DNA of 25,000 nucleotides. It comes from Symbiodinium natans. Taxonomy: Eukaryota; Sar; Dinophyceae; Suessiales; Symbiodiniaceae. Shown here piece by piece: positions 9,348 to 16,020 of this stretch. The stretch is from positions 280,001 through 305,000 of the forward strand of contig CAJNDS010002473.1 of NCBI GenBank assembly GCA_905221605.1, written 5' to 3'. The first letter of the stretch is position 1, and the number at the start of each line of letters is the position of its first letter. The position numbers and the translations under genes were made by a program. The notes below the pieces were generated by a model, which worked only from the letters and a program-made list of their open reading frames with translations, did not search any database and was not told the origin of the DNA.

Positions 9348-10629
9348 GGTTGCTGACCGCAACGGCGCGCGCGGCGGTGGGACGGGGCCTTGGTTTCGAC
9401 GCTCCCGCTGTGGTTTCGCGCGAATTCCGCTGCGTTTTGATGCTCCCGCTGTGGTTTCGCGCGAACTCCGTTGCATTTCGCTCCCGCTGTGGTTTCGCGC
9501 GAATTCCACTGCGTTTTGATTTCCGCTGCGTTTTGATGCTCCCGCTGTGGTTTCGCGCGAACTCCGTTGCATTTCGCTGTGGTTTCGCGCGAATTCCGTT
9601 GCGTTTTGATGCTCCCGCTGTGGTTTCGCGCGAACTCCGTTACATTTCGCTGTGGTTTCGCGCGAACTCCGTTGCATTTCGCCCGCTGTGGTTTCGCGCG
9701 AAAATGCAACGCTGTGGTTTCGCGCGAATTCCGGCCTCTCGTGGCCTCTTCAGGCCTCTTCTGGGGGGGCCACTTAGGTTGCTGACCGCAACGGCGCGCG
9801 CGTTGGGACGGGGCCTTGGTTTCGACGCTCCCGCTGTGGTTTCGCGCGAATTCCGTTGCGTTTTGATGCTCCCGCTGTGGTTTCGCGTGAATTCCGTTGC
9901 ATTTCGATGCTCCTGCTGTGGTTTCGCGCGAATTCCGGCCTCTCGTGGCATCTTCGCGCGAATTCCGGCCTCTTGTGGCCTCTTCAGGCCTCTTCTGGGG
10001 GGGCCACTTAGGTTGCTGACCGCAACGGCGCGCGCGGTGGGACGGGGCCTTGGTTTCGACGCTCCCGCTGTGGTTTCGCGCGAATTCCGTTGCGTTTTGA
10101 TGCTCCCGCTATGGTTTCGCGCGAATTCCAGCCTCGCGTCATGTGGTTTGGCACGAATGCCAGCCTCTCGTGGCCTCTTGAGGCCTCTTCTGGGGGTGCA
10201 ACTTAGGTTGCTGACCGTAACGGCGCGCGCGGTGGGACGGGGCCTTGGTTTCGACGCTCCCGCTGTGGTTTCGCGCGAATTCCGTTGCGTTTTGATGCTC
10301 CCGCTGTGGTTTCGCGTGAATTCCGTTGCATTTCGATGCTCCCGCTGTGGTTTCGCGCGAATTCCGGCCTCTTCAGGCCTCTTCTGGGGGGGCCACTTAG
10401 GTTGCTGACCGCAACGGCGCGCGCGGTGGGACGGGGCCTTGGTTTCGACGCTCCCGCTGTGGTTTCGCGCGAATTCCGTTGCGTTTTGATGCTCCCGCTG
10501 TGGTTTCGCGTGAATTCCGTTGCATTTCGATGCTCCTGCTGTGGTTTCGCGCGAATTCCGGCCTCTTGTGGCATCTTCGCGAATTCCGGCCTCTTGTGGC
10601 CTCTTCAGGCCTCTTCTGGGGGGGCCACT
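9348..10629 (+). repeat. GC-rich satellite array, left part
   Basis: Higher-order units start with a header (TTGCTGACCGCAACGGCGCG) at about 9350, 9779, 10013, 10208 and 10402, spaced 429, 234, 195 and 194 bp. Each header is followed by a variable number of ~41-bp monomers (GCTCCCGCTGTGGTTTCGCG then CGAATTCCGTTGCGTTTTGAT) and a tail of GGCCTCTT motifs ending GGGGGGGCCACTTAGG. The monomer lacks stops and 41 is not a multiple of three, so long open frames arise in many frames on both strands. I treat these as non-genic. Confidence 0.93.
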
Positions 10630-10631
10630 TA

Positions 10632-10656
10632 CCAGATAGATTTTTTACTTATAACT
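10632..10656 (+). repeat. Left terminal inverted repeat
   Basis: The first nine bases (CCAGATAGA) match the right end perfectly in inverted orientation. The next 15 match with a few substitutions and small gaps (TTTTTTACTTATAA against CTTTTCTACTTATGATA). If the TA is counted in, the repeat is ACCAGATAGA with no target duplication; the two readings cannot be told apart. Confidence 0.85.
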
Positions 10657-10870
10657 TGGTTACGACTTGGTTCTAAGTGGTGCGTCCTAACTTGAAGTTG
10701 GCTATAAGTTTGGTTTCTAAGCTATAAGTTCCACAAGTTCCACCGCAACATATAAGTTACTTAGCGGCTACTTGTGCTACTTCCGTTACACTTATGTTAA
10801 ACTTAGGTTGAACATAGGGGCAACATAGGCTGAACTTTGGGTGGACTTAGGAATCTATGTTTTTTTAAGG
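10657..10870. repeat. Left subterminal region rich in ACTTA/TAAGTT motifs
   Basis: Numerous short motifs occur in both orientations: TATAAGTT at least three times, and AACTTGG, ACTTAGG and ACTTATG. The mirror-image right end (22105-22201) has the same motif set. Subterminal repeats of this kind are commonly transposase-binding sites (inference). No gene here. Confidence 0.6.
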
Positions 10871-10994
10871 GTTTTTTCGGTTGGCTACAGTTTAGCACAA
10901 CCTTGGGTTTACAGATAGTCTTATTTCATTTCTGTCTGCAGCATTTTGCTGGCTTACACTCAGTGTTGATAGGGTCTTGTCAGTGCAGGCAGCC

Positions 10995-11261
10995 ATGTCG
11001 AAGAACAATGTGCAAGACCTGCCTCTTGACACACGCTTGCCGAAGCGTTCGAGCTGGATGTCGTATCAAGTTCACAATCATCCCTTTCTGCCAGCTGAGT
11101 TTGTTCTGGCTTTGATGCCTGCCGACCACTCTGTCAGCAAGCGGCTCTGGGAAAAGGAAGCTGCTCTCACTCGTCGCGCTCTCGCATTGTTGAGATTGCT
11201 GCACGGTGGGTCGCAGTCTTCGAACCGAATGCTAGCTGTTGACGTGCGCCAGCAGCTGTGA
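10995..11261 (+). CDS. Small protein of unknown function (88 aa)
   Basis: The start is the ATG in GCAGCCATGTCG, preceded by an AG that could serve as a trans-splice acceptor. The protein begins MSKNNVQDLPLDTRLPKRSS, has an aromatic/proline middle (HNHPFLPAEF), and ends in a basic, leucine-rich probable helix (ALTRRALALLRLLHG). There is no signal peptide, membrane segment or recognised domain. It is the first gene inside the transposon and runs in the same direction as the rest. It is followed by a cluster of stem-loops. The possibility that it is spurious cannot be excluded, but the start context and composition fit its neighbours. Confidence 0.5.
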   Translation: MSKNNVQDLPLDTRLPKRSSWMSYQVHNHPFLPAEFVLALMPADHSVSKRLWEKEAALTRRALALLRLLHGGSQSSNRMLAVDVRQQL

Positions 11262-11277
11262 GGCTCGCTGTAGACTG

Positions 11278-11486
11278 GCAGGTGCAGACTCCCTGCGCAT
11301 ATATAGGCATGGCAAGTCAGAGTGCTTGGAATAGAAGTCTCAGGCCATAGACTTCTCCAGGCTGAGCCTTTTCCTCCGTGATTTTTTCACGGATGCACGG
11401 GACAGGGCTTCGCAGCCGCAACCCTGTTTCCAATTAAACATTGTGTAAATTCAAGAAATGCTCCTGCCATCAGTGATTTTCACTGA
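11278..11486 (+). other. Stem-loop cluster downstream of the 88-aa gene
   Basis: Five hairpins can be drawn: 11278-11296 (GCAGG/CCTGC), 11333-11356 (AGAAGTCT/AGACTTCT, perfect 8-bp stem), 11376-11392 (CCGTGA/TCACGG with T loop), 11402-11427 (ACAGGG/CCCTGT) and 11470-11486 (TCAGTGA/TCACTGA with T loop). The third and fifth are paralogous: both have T loops, both are followed by ATGCACG, and they differ by a compensated C:G to A:T pair. The rest of the 11262-11682 spacer shows no gene. Confidence 0.6.
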
Positions 11487-11682
11487 ATGCACGATAAAGA
11501 GAAAATCGTTGCCAAGTCTTAATTGCATTTTGTGTAGACTATTGCCCTTCAATGGAATTCTGCTATAAATGTTTGAGTTGCTTGTATGTTTTTGATATTT
11601 GGCCCGAATGGTGCGTGTGTGAGTTTTGTGTTTGTGCGAGTCTTCGCTGGCGCCCTTCCCTGTTTTGACCTTTGCTGTGGCC

Positions 11683-12945
11683 ATGGCAGAAGCACCCGCG
11701 CAAAGCCGGCGCCCGAACCAGGACTACACCAGCGCTTGGCAGCTGCTGACCGCTGCGCAATGGACACGGATGAGCAGCAAGGTCACCTTCCGCGAGAAGG
11801 CCGAGTGCTTCTTGCAGGAAGCATGGGTGCACCTGGGCCTGCGTCTCCCCACCGAGGGCACTTTGGCCATGATAACGGCGCTTTGCTTTATGCTGACCAA
11901 TGCGGACGCGGCAGGAGCCAGTCGCTGGCAGCTCAACACGGCTTATCAGACAGTGAAGTCTTCGTGGAAAAGCTTGTTCAAGCGCTTGAACAAGGTGCCT
12001 GACCCCGGGCCTACGCCTTTCCTTCTGGTGCTGCCATCGACGTTCGACCAGCTTCCGCAAGAGTTGCAGCTTCGCTTTGAGGCAGACAGGCCTGTTCCTG
12101 TGCACGACAGGCCTGTTCAAGAGCAGTCTCTGCTGCTCTTGACGGCTCGGGTGCCTCTGAGGAGCAGCAGCGATGCGGCCTTGCAGCTCAAGGACAAGAG
12201 CTCGCCCAACGAGATGTTCTCGCGAGCACTGCTCGGTTTTGTGAACAGCATGCAGGCTCAGCAGCATGGAGGACTCGGCTCGGACGAGCTACCAGGTCTG
12301 AAGATATTGCGCCCGCCCCCTGCCTCTGCTTCTCATGCACAGCAGCAGCAGTCGGCAAACCAGGCGCCGCAGAGTGCAGCTGCGGGCTCTGCTTCCCCCG
12401 CAGCGGTCTTGCCGCAGCAGCCACTGCAGCTTCAGCTGCAAGATTTGCCGCGCGAGCAGCCTGCTCCGGAGCAGATGCCCAGCGCGGACCTCCAAGCTTC
12501 TGAGCAGGCGGGTGCCTCAGGGACAGCCGCCTCTCTTCCGACTGCATCGGCGGTAGGAATGGCGGAGTTGCTGGGTAGCATGAGGAAGGAAGAGAAGGAT
12601 GGCAGTGGCAAGTCTGAGCCTGTGAAGCAGCGCCCTGCAGCCTGCCCAAAGGCCTTGAAGCGACCGCGCGCAGCCCCGTCCCAGGTACGAGAAGACAAGA
12701 AGCCGTCTCTTGTTTACCAGAATGAGACTGCCCACTGCAAAAGCTGGGGCCTCTGCAAGATCGAGTACTATACGCACAAGAGTTACATCAGGTACTGGGA
12801 CGGTGGCAAGCTGAAGATGGTCATCGGCGCCAGCGCTGGGGACCACAAGAAGATCTGCCAGACACTTTGGCCGCATGTCAAGCGAGGCGCCGCCAAGGAT
12901 GCCTTGTATGACTTGCGAGCCAAGCTGCTGGAAAAGCACAGCTGA
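11683..12945 (+). CDS. Gln/Ala-rich protein with conserved-looking C-terminal module (420 aa)
   Basis: The start ATG has a strong context (GCCATGG). The N-terminal third is mostly helical (YTSAWQLLTAAQW, then a Trp-containing SRWQLNTAYQTVKSSWKSLF). The middle, about residues 220-330, is low-complexity with Gln, Ala, Ser and Pro, including a short poly-Gln. A basic patch (KALKRPRAAPSQVREDKK) precedes a compact C-terminal module of about 80 residues: SYIRYWDGGKLKMVIGAS followed by helices with HKKICQTLWPHVKRG. Strands followed by a helix vaguely recall small DNA-binding folds such as AP2 or an integrase N-terminal domain; this is only an impression. I recall similar tails in multi-copy dinoflagellate proteins but cannot name the family. 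No nuclease or transposase motif is visible. Confidence 0.75.
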   Translation: MAEAPAQSRRPNQDYTSAWQLLTAAQWTRMSSKVTFREKAECFLQEAWVHLGLRLPTEGTLAMITALCFMLTNADAAGASRWQLNTAYQTVKSSWKSLFKRLNKVPDPGPTPFLLVLPSTFDQLPQELQLRFEADRPVPVHDRPVQEQSLLLLTARVPLRSSSDAALQLKDKSSPNEMFSRALLGFVNSMQAQQHGGLGSDELPGLKILRPPPASASHAQQQQSANQAPQSAAAGSASPAAVLPQQPLQLQLQDLPREQPAPEQMPSADLQASEQAGASGTAASLPTASAVGMAELLGSMRKEEKDGSGKSEPVKQRPAACPKALKRPRAAPSQVREDKKPSLVYQNETAHCKSWGLCKIEYYTHKSYIRYWDGGKLKMVIGASAGDHKKICQTLWPHVKRGAAKDALYDLRAKLLEKHS

Positions 12946-12984
12946 GTTTAAGCAGCTGGCTGAGCTTTGCTTGCTGAACCCGAT

Positions 12985-13211
12985 GCTGTGAATGCACAGC
13001 TCGGCTGATCCCGTGGTTGCATCTCAAGTTTGTCTGGACAAAAGGTGCTAGGCTAAGCATGGGTGAGTCCATGCTCTGGCCTGGGTTCCAGGCTTGTCTG
13101 TAGGCGCGCTTACTGAACGCAGCCTCGGCAGACGCCGTGCGGGCTGCACGTTCACAAGAAACACGGGGGAGACCGTGCTTTTGCCAAGGCATGTGCCCTG
13201 GAAAACACAGG
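12985..13211 (+). other. Hairpin cluster downstream of the 420-aa gene
   Basis: Stem-loops follow each other closely: 12985-13000 (GCTGTG/CACAGC), 13056-13075 (AGCATGG/CCATGCT), 13079-13093 (GCCTGG/CCAGGC), 13115-13153 (nested GAACG/CGTTC, CAGCC/GGCTG, GGC/GCC), 13162-13177 (CACGG/CCGTG), and 13193-13215 with one mismatch. The AGCATGG and CACGG hairpins align with related loops (GTGAGT, GGGAGA) and one compensated T:A to C:G change, about 105 bp apart. No protein gene is seen between 12946 and 13755. Confidence 0.6.
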
Positions 13212-13262
13212 CCACGCTAATCTGGTCTATAGGGTTTACGCAGGCTATACAAGCTTCTAAGA

Positions 13263-13376
13263 GGCTTTAGGCTTTAGGGTTCTTGGGGCCCAGGGTTTAG
13301 GGTTTATAGTAAACCCTATACCCTCGATTTGCCTAAGCCCTAAGCCCTAAACCTTAAACCTGAATTAATTTAAAGC
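13263..13376. repeat. Degenerate telomere-like repeats with a head-to-head junction
   Basis: TTTAGGG-derived sequence meets its inverse at 13299-13317 (AGGGTTTA-TAG-TAAACCCT), followed by degenerate CCCTAAA units. Confidence 0.75.
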
Positions 13377-13658
13377 CAGCACTGCAGAAGTGCTGCTGAA
13401 CCCTAAACCTAACCCTAAACCCTAAACCTTGAACCCTAAACCCCGAACCTAAACCTTAACCCTATATAAGCCCTATAAACCCTAAACCCTACACCTTGAA
13501 TTAAAGCCAGCACTGCAGAAGTGTTGCTAAGCCCTACACCCTAACCCTAAACCTACCAGCGCTGCAGTAGCGCCGTGAAACCCTAATAACCAGCGCTGCA
13601 GAAGCGCTGCACACCAGACCCTAAACCTAAATTTAAAGCCAGCACTGCAGAAGTGCCG
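13377..13658 (+). repeat. Five copies of a 19-nt hairpin embedded in degenerate CCCTAAA DNA
   Basis: Copies of CAGCACT-GCAGA-AGTGCTG lie at 13377-13395, 13508-13526, 13557-13575, 13591-13609 and 13640-13658. Two copies change the stem from A:T to G:C on both arms (CAGCGCT/AGCGCTG). One has a G-T wobble, and two have a single A-C mismatch at the same place. Three are preceded by TTTAAAGC or TTAAAGC. Confidence 0.8.
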
Positions 13659-13755
13659 CTAAACCCTAAACCGCTAAGCCCCAACTCCAATGTCAATGCC
13701 GAACTTGTTCTGCTCTTGAGTGTGACTGCTCAAGTGGGCTGGGCAAAGCACAGCC

Positions 13756-13893
13756 ATGTCCGAGCCTGCGCGCAACAAAGAAGCCCCCGGGCAGAAGGAG
13801 GACTCCTCGTACTTGACGTTGAATATAGACATGTATATCTCTCTCTGTGAATTGAACATTGCTCACATAGCAGGACGACGATGGTGGTGGTGA
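13756..13893 (+). CDS. Short frame, possible first exon of the C2H2/RS-rich gene
   Basis: An ATG in good context (CAGCCATGTCC) opens MSEPARNKEAPGQKEDSS, similar to the relic at 8944. Read straight through, it ends after 45 residues in a non-coding-looking tail. A pyrimidine-rich stretch and ATAGCAG|G follow at 13873. After that, another frame (13874 onward) reads DDDGGGDRRVPLSPTEEASG, which looks coding. An intron between the two is therefore plausible, with a non-canonical donor as is common in dinoflagellates. The exact splice sites are not determined. Confidence 0.35.
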   Translation: MSEPARNKEAPGQKEDSSYLTLNIDMYISLCELNIAHIAGRRWWW

Positions 13894-13941
13894 TCGCCGT
13901 GTTCCTCTGTCTCCTACAGAAGAAGCTTCGGGCGAGGACGG

Positions 13942-14100
13942 GCATGCTACTCTAGGGTTTATAGGTTTAAGGCTTTTGGTTTAGGGTTGAGGGTTGAGGG
14001 TTTCATGGGGTTTAGGGTTTATATATAAGGTTTTGGGTATAGGGCTTAGGGTTTCTAGGGTTTAGGGCTTTATAAGGGTTTAGGCTTTATAGGGTTTTAC
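13942..14100 (+). repeat. Degenerate TTTAGGG DNA, possibly intronic
   Basis: Runs of TTTAGGG, TTTATAGGG and TTGAGGG variants lie between two coding-like segments. If the split-gene model holds, this would be intron sequence. Confidence 0.7.
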
Positions 14101-14142
14101 ATAGACATATTCAGAAGAATATATACGGGTTTCTCGTTCAAT

Positions 14143-15009
14143 GGGGCTCCAAACAAAACTGCGCAGGAAGCGGAAGCAGCGCCCGCTGCTGTTCCTGCGG
14201 CCGAGGAGAAGAAAGCAGCCAGAGCCGTGCAGCGCTCCTCGAGCTACGAGTACTATACGGAGGATGAGGCGCCGGCCCCTGCGAAGGAGAGCAGCAACGC
14301 AGCCTCGCGGCCTCGCCTCTCCCGAAGCCCCGACCCTGGTCGCGGCCGGCTCAGGCTCCAGTCCAACCGGGCAAACCGCACGCGGCGGGGCGCGAGGGGC
14401 GCAGGCCGGAGGCCCAACGGCCCGCCAGATGCAGAGCGGGCGCCAGACAAGCACGAGCCCGTGCCGCGCATGGCTTGTGCGACGTGTAAACGTCTTGTTT
14501 CTCGCACGGAACAGGCCGTTTCGCAGCACGAGAGGAGCGCGTACCATCAGGCCTGCAAGGCTTGGGAGGACAGAGCGGCTCCAACGTGGCAGCAATGCTT
14601 GCAGCTCGGGCAAAGCCGTAGTGACCGCATGTGGGCGGCCTTCTACAGGCAGAAACCCAATGAGCCTGAGGGTGCACCAAGGAGGTCGACTGTCAGCTCT
14701 CGCAAGCCCTCGCCTTTGACAGAGGGCCGAAAGCCGGCCCGGAAGCGGAGCAGGAGCGCAAGGGGCAGACAGAGAACTTCCAAGAGGACCAGGCGGTCGC
14801 GCAGCAACAGCCGCGCAAAGAAGCACAAGAAGAGGAAGTCGTCATCGCCGTCCCCTGCAGTGGGGCCCAAGGGCCCTTTGGGCAAGGGACCGCCAAGAGG
14901 AGGAGACGGTGGAGGAGGAGGAGGAGGAGGAGGAGGAGGAGGTCCGGACAAACACAAGGCTCTCACTGCCCTCTTCGAGACAGCAGTGAGAGCTTTGGGC
15001 AACATGTGA
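14143..15009 (+). CDS. C2H2 finger / RS-rich / poly-Gly protein, 5' end undefined
   Basis: A frame open from 14059 to the TGA at 15007-15009 has no ATG before an internal Met at about 14470, so its start is probably in an upstream exon. The protein-like part begins near 14143-14166 (AQEAEAAPAAVPAAEEKK). It continues with SYEYYTEDEAPAPAKE, an Arg-rich stretch, and a CX2C-X13-HX5H zinc finger (CATCKRLV ... HERSAYH, from about 14473). A long basic RS region (KRSRSARGRQRTSKRTRRSRSNSR) follows, then a Gly run at about 14907-14942 and a short C-terminal helix. Such tails often bind RNA or localise to the nucleus (inference). A different-frame ATG at 14141 gives an Arg-rich product that looks like an out-of-frame shadow. 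The gene sits inside the transposon, followed directly by the 97-bp hairpin repeats. Confidence 0.6.
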   Translation, partial: GAPNKTAQEAEAAPAAVPAAEEKKAARAVQRSSSYEYYTEDEAPAPAKESSNAASRPRLSRSPDPGRGRLRLQSNRANRTRRGARGAGRRPNGPPDAERAPDKHEPVPRMACATCKRLVSRTEQAVSQHERSAYHQACKAWEDRAAPTWQQCLQLGQSRSDRMWAAFYRQKPNEPEGAPRRSTVSSRKPSPLTEGRKPARKRSRSARGRQRTSKRTRRSRSNSRAKKHKKRKSSSPSPAVGPKGPLGKGPPRGGDGGGGGGGGGGGGPDKHKALTALFETAVRALGNM

Positions 15010-15083
15010 TCTCTGCTGCGCTCCCGAATGGGCAGCAGCGCAGAGAGTCGTGCAGCCGCGAGCCTTTGCACGGAAAGCCTGCA

Positions 15084-15463
15084 TCGAGGTTGCTGCGCTC
15101 CAGCATCTCCGCTGCACGCCCTCCGGGGCTGTTGCGCGGAGTGCTGTGTAGCTGCACACCTCGCTGCGTGGAAGCCTGTATCGAGGTTGCTGCGCTCCAG
15201 CATCTCCGCTGCACGCCCTCCGGGGCTGTTGCGCGGAGTGCTGTGTAGCTGCGCACCTCGCTGCATGGAAGCCTGTATCGAGGTTGCTGCGCTCCAGCAT
15301 CTCCGCTGCACGCCCTCCGGGGCTGTTGCGCGGAGTGCTGTGTAGCTGCGCACCTCGATGCATGGCGGTATATATATACCAGTGTGAGGCTGATGCGCTC
15401 CGGCATGTCTGCTGCGCGCCCTCCGGGTTTGTCGCGCAGACTGCCGCGAAGCTGCACACCTCA
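15084..15463 (+). ncRNA. Four tandem 97-bp hairpin repeats with compensatory changes
   Basis: Copies start at about 15084, 15181, 15278 and 15384. Each folds as a long stem-loop: an outer CGAGGT/ACCTCG stem, then GCGC/GCGC, CAGCA/TGCTG, CTCCGC/GCGGAG, GCA/TGC, and a tip GCCC-TCCG-GGGC. The diverged fourth copy keeps the fold through paired changes: outer C:G to T:A, A:T to G:C in CGGCA/TGCCG, C:G to G:C and C:G to T:A in GTCTGC/GCAGAC, and A:T to G:C in GCG/CGC. The pattern points to a selected structure, either RNA or a DNA cruciform site. Open frames over this repeat on both strands look incidental. No known RNA family is recognised. Confidence 0.6.
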
Positions 15464-15539
15464 TAGAGCAGAAGACAGAACACTTTAGCAGCGACGCGCT
15501 GCGAGAAAAAGCAAGCGCTCCAGACCTTCTCTTCTGCAG

Positions 15540-15640
15540 ATAGGGTCTAGGGTATAGGGTTTCTAGGGTTTTGGCTTTAGGGTTGGGTTGGAGGCTTTAT
15601 ATGGTTCAGGGTTTAGGGTTATGGTTTCAGATCACCTCCT
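15540..15640 (+). repeat. Degenerate TTTAGGG spacer
   Basis: Degenerate telomere-like units between the hairpin repeats and the ATGTAGGA repeats; no gene. Confidence 0.65.
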
Positions 15641-15663
15641 GTACCTGGTTTTGGGGTACGCGC

Positions 15664-15815
15664 CAATGTAGGAAATATGTAGGAAGATGTAGGATGGGCT
15701 CTGGCAATTTGTGGTCTTTCAGTATGTAGGAAATGTAGGATACTCATGAACTCAATTACAGGCCATCCCTGTGTCCGTGCATCTAGCTAATGTAGGATGT
15801 AGGAAAATGTAGGAC
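15664..15815 (+). repeat. Dispersed ATGTAGGA repeats
   Basis: Eight copies of ATGTAGGA or a close variant in about 150 bp, in three small clusters separated by unique DNA. Confidence 0.8.
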
Positions 15816-15850
15816 GCTCCCGACACACAAACTTGTCCCACGCGAATCTC

Positions 15851-15965
15851 TGCCTCGAGGCCGGCGCTTGCCGCAGAGCTGGCCCGAGCCCGCCACGTCT
15901 TGGCGCAAAGCACGAGCGTGCTGAAAGGTCTGCTGTTTTCGAGCCCCAGCTCAAAAGGGCAGGAA
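15851..15965 (+). pseudogene. Fragment of a paralogue of the 130-aa basic protein
   Basis: This stretch aligns without gaps to 17631-17745 inside the 130-aa gene. The translated segment (ASRPALAAELARARHVLAQS, then TSVLKGLLFSS) differs from that gene by a few conservative residues. Many differences are at third codon positions, so both copies were once under protein-level selection. The 5' half of the gene is absent and the frame then runs into unrelated sequence overlapping the next gene, so it is a truncated relic. Confidence 0.75.
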
Positions 15966-16020
15966 GGCGCTCTTTGCGGCCCTCTGCTCCTGGTCTCTTT
16001 TCGCTTCCCTTGCTTGCGCC

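Noticed and set aside
9350-10408. 352-codon plus-strand open frame and the minus-strand frames over the same satellite
   Set aside because: They are by-products of a stop-free ~41-bp monomer: the peptide pattern rotates through three frames and both strands are equally open.
9350-10629. CRISPR-like array
   Set aside because: Units are contiguous variants of one monomer, without unique spacers or cas genes, in a eukaryotic context.
11563-12267. 234-codon minus-strand frame
   Set aside because: Shadow of the 420-aa plus-strand gene, which has a strong start context and consistent codon use.
14141-14719. 192-codon frame from ATG 14141
   Set aside because: Overlaps the C2H2/RS frame in another phase; its Arg-rich content is typical of an out-of-frame read of that gene.
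14643-15483. Minus-strand frames of 164-273 codons over the 97-bp repeat and the RS gene
   Set aside because: They are antisense to a better supported gene and to a hairpin repeat; the apparent protein repeats follow the DNA repeat in several frames.
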